IMG/VR virus record: IMGVR_UViG_3300044530_001678 | Location: 1-47,813 of that record | DNA: 47,813 nucleotides | Source: a virus | Strand: one strand, 5' to 3' | In this document: positions 46,562 through 47,813 of the stretch, one piece after another | Layout: each line of letters begins with the position of its first letter | Position numbering within the stretch: the first letter of the stretch is position 1 | Program-made: the position numbers and the translations under genes | The notes under the pieces: model-generated | What the model was told of the DNA's origin: nothing | Database searches by the model: none | The model's input: the letters and a program-made list of their open reading frames with translations, nothing else

Positions 46562-46849
46562 TTATTGTGCACACAAACCCCATGGTTCAATACTAGTCAT
46601 TGTTCGTCCGTTTACATTTAAACGCTTGCAAATGAATTCTGCTAACTTTTTATTCCCTATAGTCCCTTGGTCAATTTCACGTGTACCAATTTGCTCTATA
46701 ATATAACTTGGTTCCATTCCCAACACTCTATTACAAAACTTAACATCTTGTCCTAAATAAAAACTTTTAGTCTTTTTAGGTGTTGATACTTCTAGTGTCC
46801 AATTATGGTCAAACCCATAACTGCTGCTAATTTTGATTTCTGCTTTCAT
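46562..46849 (-). CDS. Hypothetical protein, 95 aa
   Basis: MKAEIKISSSYGFDHNWTLE starts a beta-rich domain, with a helical end (AEFICKRLNVNGRTMTSIEP). It starts 10 bases after the 87-residue gene, so the two form one operon. No family is recognised. Confidence 0.65.
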   Translation of the reverse strand: MKAEIKISSSYGFDHNWTLEVSTPKKTKSFYLGQDVKFCNRVLGMEPSYIIEQIGTREIDQGTIGNKKLAEFICKRLNVNGRTMTSIEPWGLCAQ

Positions 46850-46858
46850 AACGTTTGA

Positions 46859-47122
46859 TTAGATTAGTTCAACTTCATAGTCATCAAATACTTCACCAAT
46901 TTCCTCATCAGAATTTTCGTACCCTATAACAATACTCAAAGGTATAATATCTTGATTACACTCATCTAAAATTTCTTGTGGCATAATTGTTATACCTCCG
47001 TCTAATAATCCCTCAATGATTCTATAACCTAAGTTTAACGCCATATCCTCTTGGTCTTGGTCTGCACCACTATTATACATCCAATTGATAAAATCTGCCG
47101 TTTTAATTTTTAAAGTTTTCAT
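46859..47122 (-). CDS. Hypothetical protein, 87 aa
   Basis: The start is at 47122 (MKTLKIKTADFINWMYNSGA) because the earlier in-frame ATG at 47170 is upstream of the -7 box. The sequence is acidic (DADQ-like stretches, NSDEEIGEVFDDYEVELI). It looks like a small phage protein with a Trp-containing helix. No function is known to me. Confidence 0.7.
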   Translation of the reverse strand: MKTLKIKTADFINWMYNSGADQDQEDMALNLGYRIIEGLLDGGITIMPQEILDECNQDIIPLSIVIGYENSDEEIGEVFDDYEVELI

Positions 47123-47147
47123 AATGTTTGTTGTTTTATTTATAATA

Positions 47148-47192
47148 CAAAGATAAGAATAATATCCCATACTACCAAATAATATGGGATAT
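47148..47192 (-). promoter_or_regulatory. Fused terminator-promoter hairpin before the 87-residue gene
   Basis: ATATCCCATA (47162-47171) and TATGGGATAT (47183-47192) form a 10-bp stem whose loop holds the -33 TTTGG; TATCTTTG follows at 47148-47155 with a 20-base spacer. Confidence 0.8.
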
Positions 47193-47196
47193 ATTT

Positions 47197-47490
47197 TTAT
47201 TTCTTTTTTAATTGCTCTGCAATTTTTTTAAACTCTTCCAAATTTTCATCAACAAATTTTCGGTCTTCTTCATCGTCATTTACTTGTTTTAAATTTTCCA
47301 TTTCTCCAAATTCATCAATACTAAACCAAATCTGCTCCATTGTTGCTTCATTGGTCAAAGACTGCTCCAAAATGTATTGTGCTTCATCATCATCACAATT
47401 GAATTTAGACTTAACGTCTTCCACGTGCCAAAGGTTATCTACAAAGTAACCATTTGCTTTCAATACTGCTTTTGCTTCTTCTACGTTCAT
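47197..47490 (-). CDS. Conserved phage hypothetical protein, 97 aa
   Basis: MNVEEAKAVLKANGYFVDNL, then WHVEDVKSKFNCDDDEAQYI and an acidic helix at the end, form a pattern I recall in many phages (a helix, an aromatic turn and an LW..DV motif) without known role. The promoter is TTG (47547-47549), 20 bases, TATCTTTG (47519-47526). Confidence 0.75.
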   Translation of the reverse strand: MNVEEAKAVLKANGYFVDNLWHVEDVKSKFNCDDDEAQYILEQSLTNEATMEQIWFSIDEFGEMENLKQVNDDEEDRKFVDENLEEFKKIAEQLKKK

Positions 47491-47537
47491 AATATTTGTT
47501 TTAATTGATTTATAATATCAAAGATAATAATTAGAAA

Positions 47538-47813
47538 TTACAATTCCAAATTTTTATTGAAAATAATTTCCCCAACTTTCAATTCCCCTTTTACTCGGTC
47601 AATTAATCTTTCCAACGATTTTTGTCCCGTAATAGATTTTTTAATCTCTGCAAATTTAGGATTGCCCTTGAATGAAATTTGTTTATAACTATATCCGTTA
47701 GGTTTACCCCAAACAATATGGTTTTCACATAATTTATCAATCTTTTTTTGCTCTTTTTCTTTTTCTTTGGCAAATACTAAATCATCAATAACGCTTTCTA
47801 ATGTTTGGTCAAA
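47538..47813 (-). CDS. Hypothetical protein, 3' part only, at the right edge
   Basis: The frame is open from base 47813 to a TAA at 47538-47540 (91 codons) with no start codon, so its 5' end is beyond the window. The visible part is Lys/Glu-rich then FKGNPKFAEIKKSITGQKSL. Its last codons overlap the -33 box of the next promoter. No family is recognised. Confidence 0.65.
   Translation of the reverse strand, partial: FDQTLESVIDDLVFAKEKEKEQKKIDKLCENHIVWGKPNGYSYKQISFKGNPKFAEIKKSITGQKSLERLIDRVKGELKVGEIIFNKNLEL

Overview
The window is a 47.8 kb piece of an AT-rich, tailed double-stranded DNA phage with T4-like (myovirus) head genes. The host is almost certainly a member of the Bacteroidota. About thirty promoters have the Bacteroidota form TTG, 19-20 bases, TAnnTTTG, and most of them sit in the right third. 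No rRNA, tRNA, integrase, insertion sequence or CRISPR array was found.

Layout. (1) 1-9.8 kb, minus strand: a head morphogenesis and DNA packaging block with a gp20-like portal (cut by the left edge), a gp17-like large terminase, and several acidic, virion-type proteins of unknown role. One large structural protein is split by a -1 shift at a run of ten A. No host-type promoter was seen inside this block. (2) 9.8-31 kb, both strands: metabolism and accessory genes. These are thymidylate synthase, a KTSC protein, a two-ATPase ClpC/ClpB-like unfoldase, two HExxH metallopeptidases, a DUF5661 protein, an ABC ATPase plus GNAT acetyltransferase (one protein broken at a run of nine T), a YkuK-like RNase H fold protein, a leucine-rich repeat protein, thioredoxin, a lipoprotein, two HNH endonucleases, an LpxH-like phosphoesterase paired with a family 2 glycosyltransferase, and a PcfJ-like protein. 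Several share an N-terminal IKxLLRExL-type motif that could be a head-targeting propeptide. (3) 30.9-31.2 kb: an odd non-coding junction with A-tract direct repeats and a G-rich block. (4) 31.3-47.8 kb: a dense field of about 38 small genes, mostly of the 'conserved phage hypothetical' kind, nearly every one or two with its own host-type promoter. This looks like the early region.

The early region holds the most interesting material. Nine copies of a short element, each behind its own promoter, share a core (P1 GACGTG/CACGTC, a GNRA-capped hairpin P2 with compensatory base changes, and an invariant TAGACTCC). I read these as a repeated small structured RNA of about 60-105 nt. They sit at boundaries between early operons, on the strand opposite the genes they point toward. 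Between co-directional early genes there is instead a hairpin that fills, or overlaps, the promoter spacer. Its arms change sequence but stay complementary, so it looks like a fused terminator and promoter. Together these form a modular regulatory architecture reminiscent of the promoter stem-loop (PeSL) cassettes of T4-type phages, with an added RNA family I do not recognise.

Limits: all family calls are by eye from translated sequence. Structures were drawn by hand, and no search, folding or alignment program was run.
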